Under the pieces are notes generated by a model that did no database searches, was not told the DNA's origin, and was given only the letters and a program-made list of their open reading frames with translations. The position numbers and the translations under genes are program-made. Positions 1 through 6,945 of a DNA stretch of 64,000 bases are shown here, in pieces. Each line of letters begins with the position of its first letter. Within the stretch, counting starts at the first letter, position 1. This stretch comes from Lachnospiraceae bacterium UBA7143 (lineage in GTDB: Bacteria; Bacillota; Clostridia; Lachnospirales; Lachnospiraceae), in contig DKWV01000011.1 in NCBI GenBank assembly GCA_002491905.1, forward strand, positions 317,144 through 381,143, written 5' to 3'.

Positions 1-286
1 AGGTTACCCTCACTTTGATCAGGGCAAGCTCCCGGTATACGCTCTCGCCGGGTTTTAACTCCTTGATATCCCGCACATCCACAAGCTTCGCCACCTGCTT
101 CTCGATCTGCTCGAGAATCTCGTCATCCCCGGAGGTAACGATCGTGATGCGCGTATAGCGGGGATCAGCCGTCACGCCAGCGGTGATGCTGTCTATATTG
201 TAGCCGCGTCTGGAAAAAAGGCCGGCAATGCGGCTCAAAACACCCGATGTATTATCCACCAACAACTGAAAAACCTTTTTCTGCAT
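1..286 (-). CDS. ilvN: Acetolactate synthase small subunit, first copy (C-terminus beyond window)
   Basis: This is the regulatory ACT-domain subunit of acetohydroxyacid synthase, which activates the catalytic subunit and confers valine feedback in branched-chain amino acid synthesis. The reverse strand reads MQKKVFQLLVDNTSGVLSRI followed by AGLFSRRGYNIDSI, the standard IlvN opening (ACT domain, ligand loop NTSGVLSR). The ATG at 286 is preceded by GGAAGG at a good distance. Only about 95 residues are inside the window. It is a paralogue of the complete ilvN at 4768-5256: both share GLFSRR and the SGD-EQIEKQ stretch but differ at many other positions. No large-subunit gene lies immediately upstream of this copy; an accessory island separates it from ilvBN. 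Confidence 0.93.
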   Translation of the reverse strand, partial: MQKKVFQLLVDNTSGVLSRIAGLFSRRGYNIDSITAGVTADPRYTRITIVTSGDDEILEQIEKQVAKLVDVRDIKELKPGESVYRELALIKVRVT

Positions 287-373
287 AGCAATATCCTTCC
301 TTCCGGTTTCCAGTCAGAGCATTTCCCTGCAATCTGACCTTTCGGCATAAACACTGTCAATAATTGTAGCAAC

Positions 374-583
374 TTAAGGGCAAAAAGTCAACTGCGCAGC
401 CCTGTCCGGCATCGGAAAAATCTGAACATACTTTTTTAATATTTCATTCTGAAAAGCCTCCGGCAGCCTGTTAAATTCCTGTATCTCTATCAAAAACGGA
501 ATATCGCTGTCGTTTAGGATTTCCCGCAGTTCCACAATGGATTTACCCTCTTCGTTAAAATCTTTCACGGTCAGGTCAATCAT
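374..583 (-). pseudogene. MntA-type minimal nucleotidyltransferase remnant lacking its catalytic core
   Basis: The product begins MIDLTVKDFNEEGKSIVELR and continues through SDIPFLIEIQEFNRLPEAFQ. The first few residues match the start of HI0073/MntA-type antitoxins. The second half matches their C-terminal strand-helix region (normally ...SDLPFRVDVLDW...). What should lie between, the GS-R motif and the DxD metal-binding aspartates, is absent. About 70 residues remain against the usual 95-110, as if an in-frame internal deletion removed the active site. The ATG at 583 overlaps the end of the HEPN remnant by 8 bases, the coupled arrangement normal for HEPN-MNT pairs. Family assignment rests on recognising the conserved flanks; loss of activity is inferred. 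Confidence 0.6.
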
Positions 584-827
584 TGTCAATGACCTCTTTC
601 AGCCTTTTTGCATCCGCTATAAAGTCATCTATCAAAATCAGGGTTTCCTCTGCAAAAGACTGCCCGTAATCGTGTGCCGTACTGTTTCAGTTATCGCGGT
701 ATCTCATCCATCTGTCCGTCTCCGCTTCGGTTACCAGGGAATATTTATGCGCATTTTGCAGCATGGTATACGATTCTTCAAGCGTATCAATGCATCTTTG
801 TAAAAATGCTGTCTGAATCTCCGACAT
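576..827 (-). pseudogene. HEPN-family (HepT/HI0074-like) toxin remnant with a stop at the catalytic arginine
   Basis: The minus strand reads MSEIQTAFLQRCIDTLEESY and continues to WMRYRDN-stop-NSTAHDYGQSFAEETL, then ADAKRLKEVIDND. Intact relatives read R-D-N-R-N-x-T-A-H-D-Y-G, where the arginine and histidine form the HEPN RX4-6H ribonuclease motif. Here a TGA at 687-689 stands where that arginine codon is expected; CGA to TGA is a single transition. Upstream, another frame encodes VTDIEAGRKGTHRN, so a second lesion (frameshift) near 820-830 is possible and the true start is not visible. Paired with the nucleotidyltransferase remnant immediately downstream. Read as a dead toxin-antitoxin module. 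Confidence 0.6.
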
Positions 828-910
828 TTCTGTGCGTTCCCTTTCGCCCCGCTTCTATATCTGTCACACATCGTACCAATTTAAGGAAGAAAAGTCAACT
901 GTCGGGCAAA

Positions 911-946
911 CAAAATCGGGGAACCCATTTATAAAAGGATTCCCCC
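911..946 (-). terminator. Terminator of the DUF262/AAA operon
   Basis: Imperfect stem GGGGAATCC / GGGTTCCCC around a ten-base AT loop, followed on the minus strand by GATTTTGTTT. It lies about 80 bases past the stop of the third gene and ahead of the HEPN remnant, so it separates the two accessory modules. Confidence 0.55.
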
Positions 947-1028
947 AAAATATTTACCCAAACAGTCTCCAAAACTTCTTCCGGACACTCTTCCTCAAAA
1001 CTTCTGTTATTTGTTCGATCTGTATACA

Positions 1029-1984
1029 TCAATGAAATTTTACCGTAGGAAGCTTTTTCCCTATATGCCCTATATATATTCTCGCCTCTTCAAGACGCGG
1101 TTCAAAGAAAATCCTTCCGCCGTACCCTCCGGTAAATCTAACGTGCCACGAAAAAACCTGCTTCGTTCCATTAGGCAGCATAATCTTATGCTCCTCCTCA
1201 AACTGCTGCAAAGTGGCTTTTGATTCCGGTGTCGCATGCGTTAACTTTTCCTTGTCAAAGTTCTTTCCCATTTTTTTGTGGCTTCCTGCAGCTCCAACAA
1301 TCTGCGGTATACCTGTCTGGCCTCCGTTCCTCCGATTTCCGTTTGTAACTGCTTTAAAGCATTATCACAAAAAATTAAATTTGGAAACATCTCCTCTTTG
1401 CACATAAAAATATCCATCCCGGAATGAATAGACTTTCTTTTCTCCAATGAAAGAGTTTTCTCCTGCTCGTTACGAAACAGGATGGCATTCTCCTTACAGG
1501 AAACATTCGGAATATCCGCATCTTCTGAAACCATCCCTCTCTTTTCGTCCAGATAACTATATATTCCTTTGATAACAGTCTGTTTCCAAGATGAATCACT
1601 CAAAAAGCTGATTAAAACTCCGCCTATTTCATAAGCAAGCTGACAGCTTCTTGATGTCAATTCATTATGAGAAAACTCTGCCTCCATTTTCCATTGGTAT
1701 TCCTGCTCAAATTCTTCTGAATCAATGGTATATGATTGATTCAGAATTCTGCGAAACCTGCGTTTCTGTTCTATATCTACTTGACAGTCATTAAGCCAAT
1801 GTTCCATCCTGTAATCTTTTGCTAATTCAAATGAACGGTAATCTTGATCCAACAGAATGCCATTATCATCAACCACATTCTTTACCAAATAATATGTATT
1901 AATAAAATTCTCCATAATATCTTGTCCCATTTTTTTATCAGGACACGGAAACTTAGCCGATAAATCATTGACAACTAATTGCAT
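1029..1984 (-). CDS. Third protein of the DUF262-AAA operon, split by a -1 frame change at an A-run
   Basis: Two overlapping reading frames together make one plausible protein of about 318 residues. Frame one (1984 down to 1241) gives 247 residues starting MQLVVNDLSAKFPCPDKKMG with AAGGGGGAAG as ribosome site. Frame two (1271 down to 1029) gives 80 residues ending GHIGKKLPTVKFH. They meet at seven A (plus strand T at 1271-1277) in phase A_AAA_AAA followed by TGG, so a -1 slip yields ...ATKKMGKNFDKEK... An SD-like GGAG/AGGAAG lies just upstream, which could stimulate slippage or start the ATG at 1271 separately. No catalytic motif recognised. The end (W-H-x-R-F ... G-R-I-x-F ... Y-I-G-H-I-G-K-x-L) loosely resembles RelE-like toxins, which is inference only. 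Alternatives: programmed frameshift, two overlapping genes, or an inactivating indel or sequencing error. Confidence 0.6.
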
Positions 1985-1995
1985 AAACTTCCCCC

Positions 1996-3105
1996 TTAAA
2001 ACATTTCATCAATTGCCTTGTCCCATTCATCAAAGAAACCATCCGGCCAAAAGCTCAGCCTGCCATCTTTTTGTAAAACAGGCTTTTGTATAACAGGAAG
2101 CACAACATTTTCAATCCCATTTTTCTTTTCCAATCTATCAAAATAAAACAGCCTAACCTTCTCAGGTTCAAGAATGTTTCTTTTTGCACTGATACGAATG
2201 CCATTCAACACATGGTCACTATGTGTTTCTACTATAATCTGCACGCCTCCCTGCGCCGCTCTTGCAATCAATTCTCCCATTTTCCGCTGTCCCCTTGGAT
2301 GCAGATGTGCTTCAGGATTCTCCAAAATTAAAAGTTCTCCCCTTTTCGCCTTTACTAAGGCCAGTATAACGGGAAGGACATAAGAAATACCAAACCCTAC
2401 ATTTTGAGCGGAAAAATAATCCGCCGCTGCAGCGCTCCGCTGATGAACGGTCAATCCGACCATATTACCGTGCCCATAATCTTCTGTCCGAAAGGTTACA
2501 CCAGGGGTAATCTCACTCATCCAACACTCCACCTGTCTGGAAATTCGGTGGTTCGCCTCTCCTTCAAACAAAACTGCCTCATTCTCAACATCATCTAACT
2601 CATGTTCCCTCAAATAATGTACCGCATATTCTCCGTGATTTCCAATTTGTCTATGTTCCCATACTTCATAATAAGACTTCTGATAACTGCTTTGAGGCCC
2701 GAGACGATCTGCCGCTATGTAAGTAAATCCGATTTCAAACAAATTCAAACCTAACAACTGATTCTTGTCTTCCTCCGAAATTTCACGTAAAAAATCCGCC
2801 TCCCCTTCATAGCAATAACGCTTTTTAAAAACACCATTTTCGGATTCCAAAGAAATACCAATAAAATTATCCTGTGCATTTGTATAAAGCAAATCTCTGC
2901 CTACTCCTATATTAGTATATTTCCCATTCAAATAGATTCCCTTATCTAGGGCATTCTGCTCCTGTGCCTGACGTAAAAGCAACAGTGCCTGTATCATAGT
3001 AGATTTCCCCATACTGTTTATCCCGGAAAATAAATTCAGGCAGGAAATCTCCAACTCTTCTTTCTCAAAACATTTAAAGTTTTCTACCGCAATTTTTGTA
3101 ATCAT
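1996..3105 (-). CDS. AAA/SMC-like ATPase with DUF3696 C-terminus
   Basis: A 369-residue soluble ATPase of the OLD/AAA_15-21 kind. It starts MITKIAVENFKCFEKEELEI, carries a Walker A at about residues 29-36 (GINSMGKST), and has a late Walker B with the family signature LLILENPEAHLHPRGQ, followed by IIVETHSDHVLNGIR (switch/His motif). The end GRLSFWPDGFFDEWDKAID is the DUF3696 hallmark. There is no TOPRIM domain, so it is not a full OLD nuclease. The start overlaps the DUF262 gene end by 32 bases and GAGGGGGAT precedes the ATG, indicating translational coupling. DUF3696 ATPases are commonly found next to DUF262 genes. Role in defence is inferred from domain type and genomic setting; substrate and partner are unknown. 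Confidence 0.85.
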   Translation of the reverse strand: MITKIAVENFKCFEKEELEISCLNLFSGINSMGKSTMIQALLLLRQAQEQNALDKGIYLNGKYTNIGVGRDLLYTNAQDNFIGISLESENGVFKKRYCYEGEADFLREISEEDKNQLLGLNLFEIGFTYIAADRLGPQSSYQKSYYEVWEHRQIGNHGEYAVHYLREHELDDVENEAVLFEGEANHRISRQVECWMSEITPGVTFRTEDYGHGNMVGLTVHQRSAAAADYFSAQNVGFGISYVLPVILALVKAKRGELLILENPEAHLHPRGQRKMGELIARAAQGGVQIIVETHSDHVLNGIRISAKRNILEPEKVRLFYFDRLEKKNGIENVVLPVIQKPVLQKDGRLSFWPDGFFDEWDKAIDEMF

Positions 3106-4369
3106 CTATAATCCCCCTCATCATTTTCTCTATTCTTATAAAACGCTGTCCAAACGATTTTTTATCGCTTGCCTTTAAAATTTTCAAAAAAGAATCCGAC
3201 TCGCACAGTATCAAAAATTCCTCATATACCTTGTTCTTTTGCTTTGTCAGTATCCACAGCTCTTCTTCATCCAGAAGAAATAAATTTCTGCACCATGCCT
3301 CGTAAATCGCCTTATTAATTGGTCTACGCATACCGTCCGACGCCAGCTTACGAAATGCATATTTCCCCATTATCTTCTCTGCGGCAGCCATAACTCGGAC
3401 AAAAGACTGCGACAATTCTTCCCTGTCCACAGAATTCTCCTGGTTCAAAAACTCCATTGCCCCATTTAGATAATTATCTGGAATGCCCTCATACTTATCC
3501 GTTCCGTAATAACAGACAGCAACAAAGCGCAGGACAAACTCCTGATCCTGCATTCGGTCATTCCGAAGGCTATACGAGGTTGCAGTTTTAAATTCTTTTT
3601 CATCCGCAAGCATTTTGCACATTTCTACTGCTTTCCCCTGATACAACGCATGCCTGATCTCCTGCGGGGTCAATTCCAGACCGCCTGTATTAATTCTTTT
3701 GAAAATATTATATTTTACATTTATCGGAGTGCCAGACTTCACAATATATGTAATAATATTTGTCTCCTCGATCCTTCGGGCAAATACACGAGGCAGCTCA
3801 GAATACCTCATTCCTTCCAAATCCTTAAAAAATTCCAATCCGGTCAGCTTCAGCTTTTTCTCTACCACGAACTCTTTGATTGACGTAATCCGCTGCAAAC
3901 CGTCAATAATCAACCAGTTATCACTGTCCCCTCCATCAAAATAAAAAGCCGGGAGCGGAATACGCAGCAACATAGACTCAATTAACTGACTTTTTTTCTG
4001 GTCAGACCACAGACCCGCTTTTCGCTGAAAAGCTGTATTCAAATTTACCTCACCATAGCGAATCCTCGATATCAGTGATGACAATTCCATTGTTTTCATA
4101 TCTATATCAATTTTGCTTGGATCAAACGGACGAATTTCGGATATCTCATCATTCCCATCGCTATCATCTGCCTCGACCTCATCGCTTATGATCAAAACTC
4201 CCTTATTTTCGAGATATCTCATCATCTCATTATAATTTTCCTCTGCCTTTACAGAAGACGGAAGCCCTGCATAAAAATTAGAAACCATCATCTCATTTAA
4301 TATTCCGCCTTTGCCGTTTCCTATATTTACCAACCTATCCAAATCTTCCTTAATTTCTGCTGTAAGCAT
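3074..4369 (-). CDS. DUF262 (ParB/Srx-fold) protein with an N-terminal sigma-1.1-like domain
   Basis: About 431 residues. Residues ~100-300 are a DUF262 domain: TAFQRKAGLWSDQKKSQLIE, then WLIIDGLQRITSIKEF (the family DGQQR motif, here DGLQR), then NIFKRINTGGLELTPQEIRH. DUF262 is the nucleotide-hydrolysing/DNase-related half of GmrSD-type restriction factors, but no C-terminal DUF1524 HNH domain is seen. Residues ~5-60 (GNGKGGILNEMMVSNFY ... YLENKGVLIISDE, then an acidic stretch) resemble region 1.1 of primary sigma factors; this is inference. The ATG at 4369 is chosen because AAAGGA sits 6-7 bases upstream; an in-frame ATG at 4393 lacks that. First gene of a three-gene operon, behind a strong promoter. 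Confidence 0.82.
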   Translation of the reverse strand: MLTAEIKEDLDRLVNIGNGKGGILNEMMVSNFYAGLPSSVKAEENYNEMMRYLENKGVLIISDEVEADDSDGNDEISEIRPFDPSKIDIDMKTMELSSLISRIRYGEVNLNTAFQRKAGLWSDQKKSQLIESMLLRIPLPAFYFDGGDSDNWLIIDGLQRITSIKEFVVEKKLKLTGLEFFKDLEGMRYSELPRVFARRIEETNIITYIVKSGTPINVKYNIFKRINTGGLELTPQEIRHALYQGKAVEMCKMLADEKEFKTATSYSLRNDRMQDQEFVLRFVAVCYYGTDKYEGIPDNYLNGAMEFLNQENSVDREELSQSFVRVMAAAEKIMGKYAFRKLASDGMRRPINKAIYEAWCRNLFLLDEEELWILTKQKNKVYEEFLILCESDSFLKILKASDKKSFGQRFIRIEKMMRGIIDDYKNCGRKL

Positions 4370-4401
4370 ACATAATCCTTTCAACTGATACATATAATAG
4401 T

Positions 4402-4430
4402 TTGATTAAACTTTTAACTATCATTATACT
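4402..4430 (+). promoter_or_regulatory. Possible plus-strand promoter overlapping the operon promoter
   Basis: TTGATT (4402-4407), 17-base spacer, TATACT (4425-4430). It points at the small ORF starting at 4451, but the transcript would begin around 4437, inside that ORF's Shine-Dalgarno sequence, which weakens the call. It shares its AT-rich core with the minus-strand promoter. Confidence 0.35.
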
Positions 4431-4451
4431 GGAAGGGAGTTTGTTTGTAAA
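4423..4451 (-). promoter_or_regulatory. Sigma-A-type promoter of the DUF262/AAA operon
   Basis: On the minus strand: TTTACA (4451-4446), 17-base spacer, perfect TATAAT (4428-4423). Predicted transcription starts near 4416, giving a leader of roughly 47 bases before the ATG at 4369. No inverted-repeat operator was noticed around it. Confidence 0.65.
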
Positions 4452-4633
4452 TGAAAATAGAATACTGCATGAAAATCTTACTTTCACCACACTCACATGA
4501 CAATAACGAAAATCCGTATTTCTGGTGCGTCCTAAAATTTGACGATGAATGGCATCAGATTGCCTGCGGTTGGGAATCCTCTCCCGATTTATGCTATGAG
4601 TCAATCAAACAAAAATTTAATCACTTATTTTAG
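4451..4633 (+). CDS. Small hypothetical protein, divergent from the DUF262 operon
   Basis: 60 residues starting MKIEYCMKILLSPHSHDNNE, followed by WCVLKFDDEWHQIACGW. It is one of only two plus-strand genes proposed here. GGAAGGGAG lies about 11 bases upstream of the ATG. There is no signal peptide or transmembrane segment; it is Cys- and Trp-rich for its size, so a small folded cytosolic protein is conceivable. I do not recognise the family. Its divergent position next to a putative defence operon makes it a candidate accessory or regulator, but chance ORF status cannot be excluded. Confidence 0.45.
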   Translation: MKIEYCMKILLSPHSHDNNENPYFWCVLKFDDEWHQIACGWESSPDLCYESIKQKFNHLF

Positions 4634-4700
4634 TACATGATCAATAACGTAAAAATTACGAAAAAACCACATAAGTGCTGATATCTCAACTCCATTATAA

Positions 4701-4736
4701 AAAGAAAAGCGGGAACGTTTTTGACATTTTCCCGCT
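4701..4736 (-). terminator. Terminator of the metH-ilvBN operon
   Basis: Perfect 8-bp stem AGCGGGAA / TTCCCGCT (4708-4715 with 4729-4736) followed on the minus strand by TTTTCTTTT. It lies about 30 bases past the ilvN stop and marks the boundary with the AT-rich island. Confidence 0.85.
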
Positions 4737-4767
4737 CATTCTGATGTTTACCACTGATATCTTTCTC

Positions 4768-5256
4768 CTACTCCTCCGCCTCCAGGCACTTCTGCAGCGC
4801 CAGCGTTCCCGTGCGGGCCATCTCCACAATGCTCACGCCCTTCATCATACTGATAAAGAGCCGGACACGCTCTGGCACGTCGCAGATCTGGATGATAAAC
4901 ATGTTCTGGGACATATCCACGATATCTGCATGCATAATATCGCAGGTTTCCATGATGTCCTTCCTATTGTTCTTATTGTATTTCACCTTCATAAGCATCA
5001 ACTCCCTGCTCACGCTGGAAGGCTCGTCAAAGGTCTTCACCTTGATGACGTCGATCTTTTTGTTGAGCTGCTTCTCGATCTGCTCAATCGTGCGCTCGTC
5101 CCCGGAGCTGACAATGGTCATACGTGAAACCGTGCTGTCTTCCGTCTCGCCCACCGCCAGGGAATCAATATTAAAACATCTTCGGGAAAACAGTCCCGCT
5201 ACCTTACACAGCACACCGGACCTGTTTTCTACCAGTACGGAATATATTTTTTTCAT
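4768..5256 (-). CDS. ilvN: Acetolactate synthase small (regulatory) subunit, second copy
   Basis: 162 residues, normal IlvN length, with an N-terminal ACT domain (residues ~1-75: YSVLVENRSGVLCKVAGLFS, then SRMTIVSSGD) and the C-terminal domain (~85-155, ending VRLFISMMKGVSIVEMARTG). It binds the large subunit IlvB, stimulating it and, when valine is bound, inhibiting it. The start lies 9 bases after the ilvB stop, so the two are co-translated. It is more likely the cognate partner of the adjacent ilvB than the copy at 1-286. No internal lesion seen. The strong terminator at 4701-4736 follows. Confidence 0.96.
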   Translation of the reverse strand: MKKIYSVLVENRSGVLCKVAGLFSRRCFNIDSLAVGETEDSTVSRMTIVSSGDERTIEQIEKQLNKKIDVIKVKTFDEPSSVSRELMLMKVKYNKNNRKDIMETCDIMHADIVDMSQNMFIIQICDVPERVRLFISMMKGVSIVEMARTGTLALQKCLEAEE

Positions 5257-5265
5257 CTCATCCTC

Positions 5266-6882
5266 CTATTTCACCAAATCCATAGGGTCGATCAGGCACT
5301 CCAGAAGCACCGACTCGTCCTTCTCCAGAAAAGCCTTGATTGTTTCCTCCGCCCCTGCCATATTCGTCTGCCGCATAAACCGGATGCCAAAAGCCGCGGA
5401 GAGTTTTTCCAGATCCGGGCTGCCCGACAGATCCACCACAGAATAATTATCCTTGTAAGTGTAATGCTGATATTCGCGCACCATGCCGAGATAATTGTTT
5501 TTCAGGACAATGATTTTAACTGGCACGTCAAACTGCCGCATGGTGGCAAGCTCCATCATGGACATCTGGAAAGAGCCGTCGCCGCAGACCGCCACCACCT
5601 GACGGTTTCTGTCCGCCAGCTTCGCGCCCATAGCCGCCGGGATCGAATATCCCATAGTGCCCATACCGCCCGTGGTGAGGAAACGCCCCTTCTTGACAAT
5701 ATGGTAGCCGCAGGACCAGATCTGGTTCTGTCCCACATCCGCCACATAAACCGCATCCTCGTCCATCTCTCTGGAAAGCATTGTGATAAAAGCCGCCGGA
5801 TCCACATAGGCGGGATTCGGCCTGCGTATCGGCTGCATGGTGTCGCGGTAAGTGTTTAACGTCCGAATCCACTCCTCATGCTCACAGGTAAACTCCTGTG
5901 TCTCGATATCTTCAAAAATATGTTTCGCGTCGCCCACCAGTGGAATGGCGGGACCTACATTCTTACCGATCTCCGCCGGGTCCACGTCAATGTGGACAAG
6001 GACTTTATTCTCCGTAATCAGATCGGGCTGGTTCACCGCCCTGTCGGCCACCCGAGCGCCCACCATGAGAAGCAGGTCTGACTCGTTCATGGCACGGTTG
6101 GCGAAGGGCTTGCCGTTATTGCCCACCATGCCGTAGTACATGGGATGCTCGGTAGGCATGGCGCCGATTCCCATCATGGTGGAGACCACGGGAATCCGAT
6201 ACTTTTCAGAGAACGCCCGCAGGCTTCCCTCCGCCTGGCTTAAGAGCACGCCGCCGCCTGCACAGATTAAAGGACTCTTCGCTTTTGCCAGCTCCTTTAT
6301 GACTTTCTTGATCTGCGCCATATTGCCCTTTACCGTCGGCTTGTAAGTGCGCATGTTGACTTCGTCGGGGTACTTGAATTTCCCGACAGGCGCATTCTGG
6401 ATATCAATGGGGATATCGATCAGCACAGGGCCTTTGCGTCCCGTTGACGCCAGATGAAACGCCTCCTTGAAGATCTGCGGGATATCCGCCGCATCCTTCA
6501 CGAGATAGCTGTACTTGACAAAGGACTCCACTGCGCCGGTGATGTCCGCCTCCTGAAACACGTCGGAACCGAGCAGTTCGCTATTTACCTGCCCCGTGAT
6601 ACACACAAGCGGTATACTGTCCGCAAAAGCGGTGGCAACGCCCGTAATCAGGTTCGTTGCGCCGGGACCGGAAGTCACCGCGCATACGCCCACTTTCCCG
6701 GAAACCCGCGCAAGGCCGCTGGCCGCATGGGCTGCATTCTGCTCCGTGCGGATCAGTATGGTACGGATATCCGACTCCAATATGCTGTTGTAAAAGGGGC
6801 ATATGGCTACGCCCGGGTAACCGAACACATACTCTACGCCCTCTGCCTCCAGACATTTTACGATTGCATCTGCACCTATCAT
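5266..6882 (-). CDS. ilvB: Acetolactate synthase large (catalytic) subunit
   Basis: 538-residue ThDP-, Mg- and FAD-dependent enzyme condensing two pyruvates, or pyruvate plus 2-oxobutyrate, in valine/leucine/isoleucine synthesis. The N-terminal Pyr domain has the catalytic glutamate in RTEQNAAHAASGLARVSG. The central domain is present, and the C-terminal PP domain has the ThDP motif (VVAVCGDGSFQM ... LKNNYLG). It is slightly short against the usual 550-570 but otherwise complete. The ATG at 6882 follows GAGAGGATAACGTAT. Upstream by 63 bases is metH; downstream is ilvN. I see no T-box or leucine-leader structure in that short gap, so control is probably from the operon promoter plus IlvN feedback. 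Confidence 0.96.
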   Translation of the reverse strand: MIGADAIVKCLEAEGVEYVFGYPGVAICPFYNSILESDIRTILIRTEQNAAHAASGLARVSGKVGVCAVTSGPGATNLITGVATAFADSIPLVCITGQVNSELLGSDVFQEADITGAVESFVKYSYLVKDAADIPQIFKEAFHLASTGRKGPVLIDIPIDIQNAPVGKFKYPDEVNMRTYKPTVKGNMAQIKKVIKELAKAKSPLICAGGGVLLSQAEGSLRAFSEKYRIPVVSTMMGIGAMPTEHPMYYGMVGNNGKPFANRAMNESDLLLMVGARVADRAVNQPDLITENKVLVHIDVDPAEIGKNVGPAIPLVGDAKHIFEDIETQEFTCEHEEWIRTLNTYRDTMQPIRRPNPAYVDPAAFITMLSREMDEDAVYVADVGQNQIWSCGYHIVKKGRFLTTGGMGTMGYSIPAAMGAKLADRNRQVVAVCGDGSFQMSMMELATMRQFDVPVKIIVLKNNYLGMVREYQHYTYKDNYSVVDLSGSPDLEKLSAAFGIRFMRQTNMAGAEETIKAFLEKDESVLLECLIDPMDLVK

Positions 6883-6945
6883 ATACGTTATCCTCTCTTC
6901 TATCGTCTGTTCGCAACTGTTCTATATCTTCACAGTTACATCTAC

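Noticed and set aside
6883..6945. Leader attenuator or T-box in front of ilvB
   Set aside because: Only 63 bases separate metH and ilvB and no terminator-antiterminator pair is visible.
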